A stretch of DNA of 64,000 bases from Gracilibacillus salitolerans (GTDB lineage: Bacteria; Bacillota; Bacilli; Bacillales; Amphibacillaceae): the NCBI RefSeq assembly GCF_009650095.1, contig NZ_CP045915.1, positions 3,782,001-3,846,000 of the forward strand, read 5' to 3'. The notes beneath the pieces are model-generated. The model made no database searches and was not told where the DNA came from. It saw only the letters and a program-made list of their open reading frames with translations. Positions 18,836 to 27,339 of this stretch are shown here, one piece after another. Position 1 is the first letter of the stretch. Every line of letters starts with the position of its first letter. A program made the position numbers and the translations under genes.

Positions 18836-19782
18836 TACAATTTCCCCCCGTCTTCATAGTGCACCCAATATTTGGATGAGAAGAAGATAATTAGTGTCAT
18901 CACACCTAATACAAACACTAATATCCATGCCATTGCAGAGGCATAACCCATTTCAAATTGAGTAAAACCTTTTTGATATAGATAGAGGGTGTAGAATAAC
19001 GTTGAGTTAATCGGTCCACCCGTACCTTCACTAATAATAAATGCTGAGGTAAACACTTGAATCGATTTAATTAGTTCAATAACTAAGTTAAAGAAAATTA
19101 CCGGTGATAATAGCGGCAATGTAACCCGAAAGAATACCTGAGGTTTAGTTCCACCGTCAACGGCCGCTGCTTCATACAGTTCTTTCGGAATTTGTTTTAA
19201 ACCTGCTAGGAAGATAACCATGGAAGCACCAAATTGCCATGTCGCTAAAATAATGATTGTGCCTAAGGCGTAGTCAGGATGTGAAATCCATCCTTGTCCC
19301 TGAATGTTAAAAAACGATAACACCTGATTGACTAACCCGTCAATTTCAAATAAGTTTTTCCATAAAATCGCGATTGCTACACTTCCACCAAGTAACGAAG
19401 GCAAGTAGTATGTCGTACGGTAGAAGCCAATTCCGGCCATTTTTTTGTTTAATAACACTGCTACTAATAAAGCGGCAATCAACTGCGTTGGTACAGCTAT
19501 AAACACGAAGGTTGAAGTAACCTTTGCGGAAGCAATCCATCGATCATCTTGAAACATTTCCTGAAAGTTCGCCAGTCCAATCCACTCTGGTGTATTCAAT
19601 AAGTCAAAGCGGGTAAAGGATAAATACAACGAGCTGATCATCGGTCCTAATACTAATCCTAAAAAGCCAATTAACCATGGTAACAGAAATACATAGGCGG
19701 CAATATATTGCTTACGTTTTCCCTTTGATATTTTCGATTTTTTCTTTATAGTTGTTGTTGCTAAAGCTTCTGAACTTTTCAA
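18835..19782 (-). CDS. Carbohydrate ABC transporter permease, MalF/UgpA type
   Basis: 315 aa. A basic N-terminus (KKKSKISKGKRK) precedes six hydrophobic segments; the EAA loop is ELYEAAAVDGGTKPQVFFRV. The start codon is TTG with AGGAGGGG six nt upstream. Forms the membrane channel with the MalG-type partner for the lipoprotein encoded just upstream. Confidence 0.92.
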   Translation of the reverse strand: MKSSEALATTTIKKKSKISKGKRKQYIAAYVFLLPWLIGFLGLVLGPMISSLYLSFTRFDLLNTPEWIGLANFQEMFQDDRWIASAKVTSTFVFIAVPTQLIAALLVAVLLNKKMAGIGFYRTTYYLPSLLGGSVAIAILWKNLFEIDGLVNQVLSFFNIQGQGWISHPDYALGTIIILATWQFGASMVIFLAGLKQIPKELYEAAAVDGGTKPQVFFRVTLPLLSPVIFFNLVIELIKSIQVFTSAFIISEGTGGPINSTLFYTLYLYQKGFTQFEMGYASAMAWILVFVLGVMTLIIFFSSKYWVHYEDGGKL

Positions 19783-19893
19783 TTGTCACCCCTCCTAATT
19801 TTGCTGATATTGAAGTCTTCATCTCAGCAAACCAACAGCAGCTGCTTTCCTGAAATTAGGGATAAACTAAGACTTCAAATGGTAGATGGATGG

Positions 19894-19923
19894 AACAAAG
19901 TGACTCCTAGGAGTCACTTTGTT
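19894..19923. repeat. Perfect 30-bp palindrome between binding protein and permease genes
   Basis: Arms AACAAAGTGACTCCT and AGGAGTCACTTTGTT with essentially no loop, about 45 nt after the binding-protein stop. There is no T run in the direction of transcription, so it looks more like an mRNA-stabilising or partial-termination hairpin than a full terminator. Confidence 0.8.
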
Positions 19924-19968
19924 ATCCAGCTATTTATCACGGACGTTAACTTCTAGATAAGTTTCACT

Positions 19969-21330
19969 TTACTCTTCATCTTCATTTTCGTACTTTTCGA
20001 TATTGGACAGTAACTCTTCGTAATAATCTTCTGCAGCTTCATCTACTGATTTTTGATCGTAGTAGATAATTTGTTCTGTCTCGGTGAATAACTGTGTATT
20101 TTCGTTGTAACCAGGTAAGTTAGGAATAAATGGTGCATCTGAAGTTTCACTTACTAAAGCAATATAAGAATATACTGCTTCATCTAATTCACTTGCCTGA
20201 TCAATTAAGTTTTCACGTACATCAGCATTAACCGGTGCACCACGATCATTACCTAATATTTCAGTCGCTTCGACGTTATTCACGAAGAAATCCATAAACT
20301 TAGCAGCTTCTTCTGGATGCTCTGTATCCTTATATGCTGCAAAATACTGACTCGGTCTCAAAGAAACCCCATTTTTACTAGTGTCAGAATTAGCAGGGTA
20401 AGGATATAATTCAAACTCATCCTCTGTCGCACCAGTGTAAGCACCTAACTGATTACTTGCGATAGATTCAATCGCTACATCGCGTTGAACAATTAAGGAT
20501 TGCTCAGGTGTTTGAGATGCAGATACCTGAACCTCTGGAATAGCAGCTCCCTCACTTTCACGGAGCTCTTTCCATAAATTAAACCACTCTTTAACATCCT
20601 CTTGATCAAAACCAATCTCACCATCTAAATAAGTAAATTTGTCTGTTTGTGCTAAAAATACACCGAAACCATCTTCTCCAAAATCACCTGTACCATATGT
20701 TCCATCCAGGTTCTCTGTTAATTGTGGTGTTAACTCTTTAAAATCTTCCCAAGTCCACTCTTTACTTGGCATGGAAACCCCGGCTTCTTCAAAAGCTGTT
20801 TTATTTAATAATAACCCCCATGCTGTTGTACCAAGTGTTACTCCATATAATTGATCATCAAATGTTGCAGAATCTAACATACTTTCATCATGTAAGCTTG
20901 TATCTATTTCATTTCCTACATAATCATCTAATGGTAAAATAACATCTCGTGCAACAAAGTCATTTAAGTTACCGCCAAATTGAATAACATCTGGTGCATT
21001 TCCAGCAGCCAATTGTGTATTTAATTTGTCAAAATAACCATCAAAACCGGAATACTCCGCCTCAATCGTTATATGAGGATTCTGCTCCTCGTACATTTCA
21101 ATTACTTGTAATGTACGGTCATGTCGCTCCTGACCACCCCACCACGCTACTCGTAAAGTGACCTCTTCATTACCTGACGCTTCTTCACTTTCTGTATCAT
21201 TACTTTCTGTTTCAGTTGTGTCTTCAGATCCTGCTGTATCTTCTTCATTTTCATTAGCAGAATCTGAGCTACAGGCAACAACCAAAGCAGTCAAAAATGC
21301 TAAAACTAAAAATAAATACCATTTCTTCAT
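19969..21330 (-). CDS. Extracellular sugar-binding lipoprotein (SBP family 1)
   Basis: 453 aa. Signal peptide and lipobox LVVACSS, then an acidic Glu/Ser/Thr linker, then a family-1 solute-binding fold: VTLRVAWWGGQERHDRTLQV, EQNPHITIEAEYSGFDGYFD, ANAPDVIQ-like GNAPDVIQFGGNL, and the C-terminal hinge. It should capture an oligosaccharide and deliver it to the two downstream permeases. First gene of the operon, with AAAGGGG upstream of the ATG; a degenerate cre-like site lies about 75 nt further upstream. The substrate cannot be read from sequence; the GH43 context suggests arabinan-, xylan- or galactan-derived sugars. Confidence 0.9.
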   Translation of the reverse strand: MKKWYLFLVLAFLTALVVACSSDSANENEEDTAGSEDTTETESNDTESEEASGNEEVTLRVAWWGGQERHDRTLQVIEMYEEQNPHITIEAEYSGFDGYFDKLNTQLAAGNAPDVIQFGGNLNDFVARDVILPLDDYVGNEIDTSLHDESMLDSATFDDQLYGVTLGTTAWGLLLNKTAFEEAGVSMPSKEWTWEDFKELTPQLTENLDGTYGTGDFGEDGFGVFLAQTDKFTYLDGEIGFDQEDVKEWFNLWKELRESEGAAIPEVQVSASQTPEQSLIVQRDVAIESIASNQLGAYTGATEDEFELYPYPANSDTSKNGVSLRPSQYFAAYKDTEHPEEAAKFMDFFVNNVEATEILGNDRGAPVNADVRENLIDQASELDEAVYSYIALVSETSDAPFIPNLPGYNENTQLFTETEQIIYYDQKSVDEAAEDYYEELLSNIEKYENEDEE

Positions 21331-21400
21331 TACTAATAACCCCTTTCTTAATAAGTTAATTTTATTTTAAATTGTAAACCTATACAAAGGAATAAAGAAA

Positions 21401-21414
21401 AGTAAGGGCTTACA
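21401..21414 (-). promoter_or_regulatory. Degenerate cre-like palindrome upstream of the first SBP operon
   Basis: AGTAAGGGCTTACA (arms GTAAG / CTTAC) differs from the cre consensus in the central CG and one outer base. It lies about 70 nt upstream of the start at 21330. Weak evidence. Confidence 0.35.
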
Positions 21415-21614
21415 TAAAAATTCTTAGGTACTTTGACAAATTGGATAATTTTGGGATTGGAGGCGCATGGCCACTGTGGCAATGGTGACAAGGAAAATAC
21501 ATTTCCCCTTAAAATTCATAAACATTTGTAAGGTGCACATATTATAAAGGAAACTTCCATCATTGGGAGTTTTCTTCATCATCGTGACAAATAAGTACAA
21601 AGGAGTTGAATATT

Positions 21615-21719
21615 ATGCCAAAGAAGAAATATAACCTTAAAAATATAAGAGCAAATACAGAACGTAATTTCCTAGCAACTAATACAACGCTGCCACAACA
21701 TAAAAGTAAATTAAAATAA
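21615..21719 (+). CDS. 34-residue basic small protein, unknown
   Basis: ATG at 21615 with AAAGGAG 9 nt upstream, 34 codons (MPKKKYNLKNIRANTERNFL, ending HKSKLK), stop at 21717-21719 and a strong terminator 12 nt later. The peptide is rich in Lys/Asn/Thr with no Cys. Size and composition recall small spore or regulatory proteins, but it matches none I know. A hairpin at 21549-21574 sits in the leader. The combination of ribosome binding site and terminator supports a real gene. Confidence 0.5.
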   Translation: MPKKKYNLKNIRANTERNFLATNTTLPQHKSKLK

Positions 21720-21731
21720 GAAAAGCATCTA

Positions 21732-21763
21732 AAAAGAGAAGACCATCGACCTAGTCTTCTCTT
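21732..21763 (+). terminator. Bidirectional terminator
   Basis: AAAGAGAAGAC and GTCTTCTCTTT arms with a 10-nt loop between the 34-codon gene and the convergent oxidoreductase remnant. Confidence 0.85.
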
Positions 21764-22888
21764 TCATTTCTCATAATCTCATTTAGTTTTTCAAGATAAA
21801 GCGAGTGGTCAAAAGGTATGTCCATTTCTTTTTGTAGCCAATCTGATAAGTAGATTGCATTAATCAGTTCTACATTACGTTCGCCATCTTCTCTGGTGGC
21901 ATATAATGGGATATTTTTTGTAATGTTTTCCGTAAAATTTTCCATAATATTTACATATGGATTTTGTCCGACGTCTTGAAACTCGAGGAACTTTTCTTGA
22001 TAAAGAGGGGCATTTTCCTCGATAGCCTTAAACTCAGATATATCTAATTCCTTACTCCACAACTGTTCTTCTTGATCGAACACCTTTATATTCATGGAAT
22101 CTCCGTTTTCAATAACGATTTTGCCTTTATCCCCGAGAATCTCAAGCCGGTCTGCTCCGAAAAAGTCATGAGTACGAGTAGTGAAAACACCGGACATGCC
22201 GTTAGCATAACGAAGAACAGTGGTTACGTCATCATCAACGGTAATGTCTCGTTGCGACCCATACTTAAGGTGAGCATAAACTTTTTGGGGCATTCCAAAT
22301 AACCAAGCTATTAAATCGATATGGTGAGATGCTTGATTGATTAGTATACCGCCACCTTCTCCATTCCAAGTAGCACGCCAATCATTCTGTTCGTAATAAG
22401 CCTGAGGACGCCAGGTTTTAGTCGCTGTCCATTGCCAGTTTCTTATCTTTCCGATACGATTATTTGACAATAAACCCTTCAGTTTTTGATACCGCCGGCT
22501 TTGTCCGTTGATTAAAAATGATCCCAAAGCACAAGTCGGATTTTTGTTCTGCTATTTGTCGCAATGGTTCAAGCTCTTTTGTATGTACACTTAGTGGCTT
22601 TTCCGCCAACACATGCTTATTTCGGGAAAGTGCTTCGATCGCAACAGCAACATGCTGAAAATGCGGGACACAAATGATAACAGCATCTACTAAGGATTCA
22701 TTTAGTAAATCTCGATAATCGTGATAGAATAGCACATCTTTAAAACGCTCCTGCACATAGTCCCGTTTCTCCGTGCTGCGGGAACTGACTGCTGTTAATT
22801 GCATCCCTTTAACCTGTCGATCATAAATAAGTGATGCATATTTCGAGCCTTGTAGTCCGAGTCCAACAATTCCTACTTTGATTGGCAA
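21751..22888 (-). pseudogene. Gfo/Idh/MocA-family oxidoreductase broken by a 1-nt frameshift
   Basis: The N-terminal part (22888-22460) holds the Rossmann domain: MPIKVGIVGLGLQGSKYASL, a VDAVIICVPHFQHV strand and HVLAEKPLSVHTKE. The C-terminal part (from about 22495 down to 21751) continues with YQKLKGLLSNNRIGKIRNWQ, QNDWRATWNGEGGGILINQA and SHHIDLIAWLFGMP. Translating across with one G removed from the GG at 22492-22493 joins FNQRTKPA to YQKLKGLLS and gives a full-length 378-aa protein. Each half alone is non-functional. It may be a real frameshift or a sequencing error. An NAD(P)-dependent sugar or uronate oxidoreductase would suit its place after the GH2 gene. Confidence 0.85.
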
Positions 22889-22976
22889 AACTTGTACCTC
22901 CTTTAACGAAATGGCTTAAGCACTACTTCTTATCGACTTACTAATAAATCCCCGCCGACATCATCCGTACACCGAT

Positions 22977-24659
22977 CTAGATCCATTTGTTTTTAACGAT
23001 TTGATAGGCTTGTTTCGGTTGACGATAGCTGTTGACAATCCCTTTGTTATTTTGGGTTCCAGCTCTCGTCATGAACCAGTCTTCTTCTGTTACTCGACAA
23101 TCGGCGAACTGCCAGATGAACATGCCAGATATATAATCTTTTTCCATAAAAACATCCAAATTCGCCTCGATAATCATCGCCTGTCGTTCTTCTGTCCCTT
23201 TGACTGCAGTTGGTGACCTGTATCCGTATAAACCATCAGCACCAAACTCACTCATAATCATTGGTTTTCCTTTTCCACCTGACTCATCTGCCCAGTTTCT
23301 TGCTTGATCAGCTAACTCACTGGGATCTTCACCTGTATACCATTGTGGATATAAATTAAATGATACAATATCAACCAAATCAAAACATAGTTCAGCTGCT
23401 CGATGGTGAGAAGCGAAAGTAAGAGGACGACTTTGATCGAGTGCACGAATTTGTTCGAGCTGCTCCTGATACATGTCGCGCCCTTCTTCGGTATTACTCG
23501 CACACTCGTTTAAAATTCCCCAAATAATAATAGATGGATGGTTGTAATGATTTTCTACCATTTCTCGATTTACCTGCTCACACTGCTTACGGAAAAGCGG
23601 ATGTTGCATTCGCTCTAAGCTTAAACCACGAGCATGGTTTTCCTCCCAAACAAGAAAACCCATCTCATCACATAAATCAAGAAAAAGCTCATCATTTGGG
23701 TAGTGGCTTGTGCGGACAGCATTTGCCCCCATATCCTTCATCAGTTCTAAATCTTTCACCATCAAACTTAACGGAAAAGACGCACCGACAATCGCATGAT
23801 CCTCATGACGATTAAACCCTTTTAAAACAACATTCTCACCATTTACTTGGATCTTTCCATTTTCTGTTGTGACTTCTCGAAATCCAATTCGCTCTATATA
23901 ATCGTCAACAACCACTTCATCTGCTTTTTTCACTAGTTGAAGTTCTAACTCATATAAATGAGGGGCATCTGCTGACCATGCGGACACATTTAACCCTTCA
24001 ATCAAATGCGTAAGCTTAATGTACGCTGAATTGTCATGTTGTTTAAGACCAACCTCAAACGATTGATTAGCGATTTTCCCTTCTAAATAATAATCGTCTG
24101 GTGTAGCCTCCAATACCTCGATATCAACCTCTAATTCCAAATTCCAAATCTCCCCCACTTTGACAGGGACGCTTTTCACCTGATTCACCATTACACTGTC
24201 AATCCATTCGATCGCAACCGGACGTATGATACCACCATACGTATAATAATCATTAGGTATATGTAATGAGGACTGTTCCGTGAAACGGTTGTCGACCATG
24301 ATCATTAACTCATGCTCGCCTGCTTTCACATTTTTGATTAGATGAGAAAAAGGAGTGTAGGCATTATAATGAGAGGTAACATAATTTCCGTCCAGATAAA
24401 TCTCTGCCGTATGACTAATCCCTTTACAGACCAGGTGTAAATGAGTGGCGTTCTTTATCATGATCTTTTTACGATAGGCTGCTTTTCCGCGATAATTGGC
24501 AAAGGAGGGGTGTGACTCCCAACAACTAGGGACAGGCAATTGATAATCAAAACCCTGCACGTCCTCCACTGTACTATTCTCATCGATAGGCTGAAAATCC
24601 CATAGTCCATCTAATTCTTGATATCTTCTTACATGATGGTTTTGAAACAAACGTATCAT
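22977..24659 (-). CDS. GH2 beta-glucuronidase-like glycosidase
   Basis: 560 aa, cytoplasmic. Domain order is that of GH2: sugar-binding jelly roll (YQELDGLWDFQPIDE, PSCWESHP), Ig-like immunoglobulin domain, then a TIM barrel from about 270. GFNRHEDHAIVGASFPLSLM opens the barrel; the acid/base Glu lies in IIWGILNECASNTEEG and the nucleophile Glu in PMIMSEFGADGLYGYRS. Near the C-terminus, TQNNKGIVNSYRQPKQAY contains an N-x-K motif that in beta-glucuronidases contacts the uronate carboxylate, so glucuronidase or galacturonidase-like activity is more likely than galactosidase. Overlaps the DUF624 gene by 4 nt. Confidence 0.8.
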   Translation of the reverse strand: MIRLFQNHHVRRYQELDGLWDFQPIDENSTVEDVQGFDYQLPVPSCWESHPSFANYRGKAAYRKKIMIKNATHLHLVCKGISHTAEIYLDGNYVTSHYNAYTPFSHLIKNVKAGEHELMIMVDNRFTEQSSLHIPNDYYTYGGIIRPVAIEWIDSVMVNQVKSVPVKVGEIWNLELEVDIEVLEATPDDYYLEGKIANQSFEVGLKQHDNSAYIKLTHLIEGLNVSAWSADAPHLYELELQLVKKADEVVVDDYIERIGFREVTTENGKIQVNGENVVLKGFNRHEDHAIVGASFPLSLMVKDLELMKDMGANAVRTSHYPNDELFLDLCDEMGFLVWEENHARGLSLERMQHPLFRKQCEQVNREMVENHYNHPSIIIWGILNECASNTEEGRDMYQEQLEQIRALDQSRPLTFASHHRAAELCFDLVDIVSFNLYPQWYTGEDPSELADQARNWADESGGKGKPMIMSEFGADGLYGYRSPTAVKGTEERQAMIIEANLDVFMEKDYISGMFIWQFADCRVTEEDWFMTRAGTQNNKGIVNSYRQPKQAYQIVKNKWI

Positions 24660-25288
24660 AACATGACTTCCTTTCGTTCCCCTTGTATGGTTGTAACTTT
24701 GTCAAACGTCTTCAAACTAAAATGCATGACTATCAACACGAAACCACTTAAGCCACATACTGGAATAAGTCCCGGTATCGTCTTCATCATCATACAAAAC
24801 ATTGAAACCGTTATCAACAATAACAATGTATTCAAAGGGTGAACAAATAACAACAAAAAAGCATGCTTTAAAATCGAGACAAGTGAAGCTCGAAAATGGA
24901 TATGCACAGGAATGATGAATAAACAAAGACACACGAATAAAACAAAAACCGTTAAAATGGGAAAATAACTTAACTGTAGCAACGAATGACTGATCACATT
25001 AGCAATGGATAAATTAATATATAACAATAAACCAATTAATGTTAATAGCCAACCGACTCCATTACTTTTGAAAAATTCCTTTTTAAAAACGCTATAAAAT
25101 TTTTTCGTTATTTTAATATCACTTTCACCTGTTAACCATTTTCTCACAATATAAAAAGTAGCAGTCATTGCCGGGAACAACCCGAAAAAAAGCAGACCCA
25201 GCAAACTAAAAGTAATTGCTAACATATTTAAATAGACAACTCTTAAAACAAAGTCAGCAAGATAATACACCCGTTCCATTCCTGTCAT
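24656..25288 (-). CDS. DUF624 (YesL-like) membrane protein
   Basis: 210 aa with five or so hydrophobic segments, starting MTGMERVYYLADFVLRVVYL. The motif LLFFGLFPAMTATFYIVRKW is the DUF624 signature. The ATG at 25288 has GAGGGG 7 nt upstream; an earlier GTG at 25303 lies too close to its site. Proteins of this family are encoded with YesM/YesN-controlled sugar ABC operons in Bacillus (yesL in the rhamnogalacturonan locus) and are thought to assist transport, without proof. Confidence 0.85.
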   Translation of the reverse strand: MTGMERVYYLADFVLRVVYLNMLAITFSLLGLLFFGLFPAMTATFYIVRKWLTGESDIKITKKFYSVFKKEFFKSNGVGWLLTLIGLLLYINLSIANVISHSLLQLSYFPILTVFVLFVCLCLFIIPVHIHFRASLVSILKHAFLLLFVHPLNTLLLLITVSMFCMMMKTIPGLIPVCGLSGFVLIVMHFSLKTFDKVTTIQGERKEVML

Positions 25289-25312
25289 TTCCAATCCCCT
25301 CACTCTCCCTTC

Positions 25313-26203
25313 TTACTCTTTAACTGAACCTAAAGTGATACCATGAATAAAGTATCTTTGTAAAAATGGATAAACCACTAAAACAGGGATCATCGCTATA
25401 AAGATTTTGGCAGCATCAATTGTTCGGTTTGATAACTCACTCATTCGTTTGTATTGATCCTCTGTCATTGTAGAAGGATCGACGGATACCACCAGTTGTT
25501 GAATATACGTTTGTAAAGGATAAAACTCTTCTCTTGTCATGAAAATAAGGCCATACAAAAACTCATTCCAATGGTAGACAATACTAAAGAGCGAAACGGT
25601 TGCGAGAACCGGAATAGATAACGGAATAAATACTTTCGTTAAAATATACCACGGGCCTGCACCATCTACTAAAGCAGCCTCTTCCAAAGAAGAAGGAAGG
25701 TTTCTAAAAAAGTTAATGGTGAGAATAATATTAAAAACAATCGTTTGGGCACCACCAACTAACACTAAAGCCCAAATACTGTTCATTAAACCGTAAGCTT
25801 TCACCGTAAGATAAAGAGGGATCAACCCACCATTAAATAACATTGTAAAAATCAACGTCCACATTAACAGATTACGTCCCTTAAAATCTTTAACGGTCTT
25901 AGATAACGGATAAGCCATAAGAGGCACAATAATAAAATTAAGCCCGGCACCTAAGATAACACGTTGTATCGATATCCAGAAAGATTTAAAAAATTGACTA
26001 TCTTGTAATAACTGTTGATAGGAATTAAAGTTAAATTCTACTGGCCATAAGGCAACAGCACCAGCCGCTGCAGCTGTCTTAGAACTTAAAGATAAAGATA
26101 ACGTATACCATAAAGGTAAAATACAAGTAATTGCAATCGATACTAATATAATAATCAAAACAGCATCCGCTATTTTGGAAGATAATGATTTACTTCTTAA
26201 CAT
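25313..26203 (-). CDS. Carbohydrate ABC transporter permease, LplC/YtcP type
   Basis: 296 aa, six hydrophobic segments. EAA loop: SLEEAALVDGAGPWYILTKV then FIPLSIPVLATVSLFSIVYH. Longer periplasmic-side loop with PLQTYIQQLVVSVDPSTMTE typical of LplC permeases. C-terminus RYFIHGITLGSVKE. Acts with the LplB-type partner 18 nt upstream and the lipoprotein before it. Confidence 0.92.
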   Translation of the reverse strand: MLRSKSLSSKIADAVLIIILVSIAITCILPLWYTLSLSLSSKTAAAAGAVALWPVEFNFNSYQQLLQDSQFFKSFWISIQRVILGAGLNFIIVPLMAYPLSKTVKDFKGRNLLMWTLIFTMLFNGGLIPLYLTVKAYGLMNSIWALVLVGGAQTIVFNIILTINFFRNLPSSLEEAALVDGAGPWYILTKVFIPLSIPVLATVSLFSIVYHWNEFLYGLIFMTREEFYPLQTYIQQLVVSVDPSTMTEDQYKRMSELSNRTIDAAKIFIAMIPVLVVYPFLQRYFIHGITLGSVKE

Positions 26204-26221
26204 ATGCTATTTCCCCCTCCC

Positions 26222-27112
26222 TTAAAAGATACGGTAGTTTGTAAATCGATAAGCCAAATAATACGACATACTAATTAAAATAAAACCTGCGACAGATTTT
26301 AATACGCCGACAGCAGTCGCCAATTCATACTGCAAATTTAATAAACCTGCCCGATAAACCCATGTATCAATAATATCTCCTGTTGAATAAACAAGAGGAT
26401 TATACAAGTTAAATATTTGATCAAATCCTGCATTTAGTACATTTCCTAAACTTAATACTGCTAATAAAACGGCTGTAGTTCGAATTCCAGGCAATGTAAC
26501 ATGCCAAAGCATACGGAGTCTCGAAGCACCATCAATACCTGCAGCTTCATATAATGCAGGATTGATTCCAGTTAATGCAGCTAAATATATAATCGTATTA
26601 AACCCGAATTCCTTCCACACATCACTTCCTACTACTAAGAAAGGAAAGAGATCTGCTCTTCCGAAAAATAAAATTGGATCAATACCGAAGACTCCAAACA
26701 ATTGATTAATCGGTCCACCATAAGCAAAAATATCCAGTAATACCCCGCCTAAAATAACCCATGAAAGAAAATGGGGTAAATAAACAATCGTTTGGATCGA
26801 CCTTTTTAAGCCCATATATCTCACTTCATTCAACATTAAGGCAAAGACGAGAGGGACGATAAGATTTCCAATAATCTTCATAATAGCAATATAGATCGTA
26901 TTAAAAAACACGTTTACCGTATCACTCAATTCAAACATATACCGGAATGTCTCCAGTCCTACAAACTCCGAGCCAAAAACACCCTCTCCTGGATTGTAGT
27001 CTTGAAAAGCAATCATAATACCAAACATCGGTACAATACTAAATAACGTTAGCCAGACGAATCCAGGTATCAGCATCATATAATAATGCTTTGCAAAACC
27101 TTTGGATTTCAT
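26222..27112 (-). CDS. Carbohydrate ABC transporter permease, LplB/YtcP-partner type
   Basis: 296 aa. YYMMLIPGFVWLTLFSIVPM and FGIMIAFQDYNPGEGVFGSE are hallmarks of LplB permeases; the EAA loop is ALYEAAGIDGASRLRMLWHV. The ATG at 27112 (MKSKGFAKHYY) is chosen because GGGG ends 8 nt upstream; the GTG three codons earlier lies in that spacer. Confidence 0.92.
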   Translation of the reverse strand: MKSKGFAKHYYMMLIPGFVWLTLFSIVPMFGIMIAFQDYNPGEGVFGSEFVGLETFRYMFELSDTVNVFFNTIYIAIMKIIGNLIVPLVFALMLNEVRYMGLKRSIQTIVYLPHFLSWVILGGVLLDIFAYGGPINQLFGVFGIDPILFFGRADLFPFLVVGSDVWKEFGFNTIIYLAALTGINPALYEAAGIDGASRLRMLWHVTLPGIRTTAVLLAVLSLGNVLNAGFDQIFNLYNPLVYSTGDIIDTWVYRAGLLNLQYELATAVGVLKSVAGFILISMSYYLAYRFTNYRIF

Positions 27113-27177
27113 GGCATACACCCCTTTCCGATCAACTAATTCATTCGTTCAAAACCAAACTTGAACGTAGAGAAGTA

Positions 27178-27295
27178 CCTTTCATTCTGATTAATGCTAA
27201 GTGCTAGAATGCGCTTCGGCAATACACTTCATTAAACCGAATGGAAAGAAGCTAATCCACGCAGAGTTACGTTACTGTTTACGGGTATTGCGCAC
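27178..27295. repeat. Degenerate type B repeat remnant
   Basis: CATTCTGATTAA followed by AAGTGCTAGAATGCG and CTTCGGCAATACACTTC matches the left flank and left half of element B at 45056-45110 with many changes; then a GAATGGAAAGAAG block and TTACG resemble the right flank of the pair at 45444-45480. The middle is deleted. It lies between the binding-protein gene and the LplB-type permease gene. Confidence 0.55.
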
Positions 27296-27303
27296 GCTTT
27301 TTA

Positions 27304-27332
27304 GAAAGGCGTCGAAATACTTCGACGCCTTC
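27304..27332 (-). terminator. Hairpin after the second SBP gene
   Basis: Arms AAGGCGTCGAA / TTCGACGCCTT (11 bp, 4-nt loop) 8 nt after the binding-protein stop. The T run is short, so partial read-through into the permeases is likely. Confidence 0.7.
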
Positions 27333-27339
27333 TTGTGAT

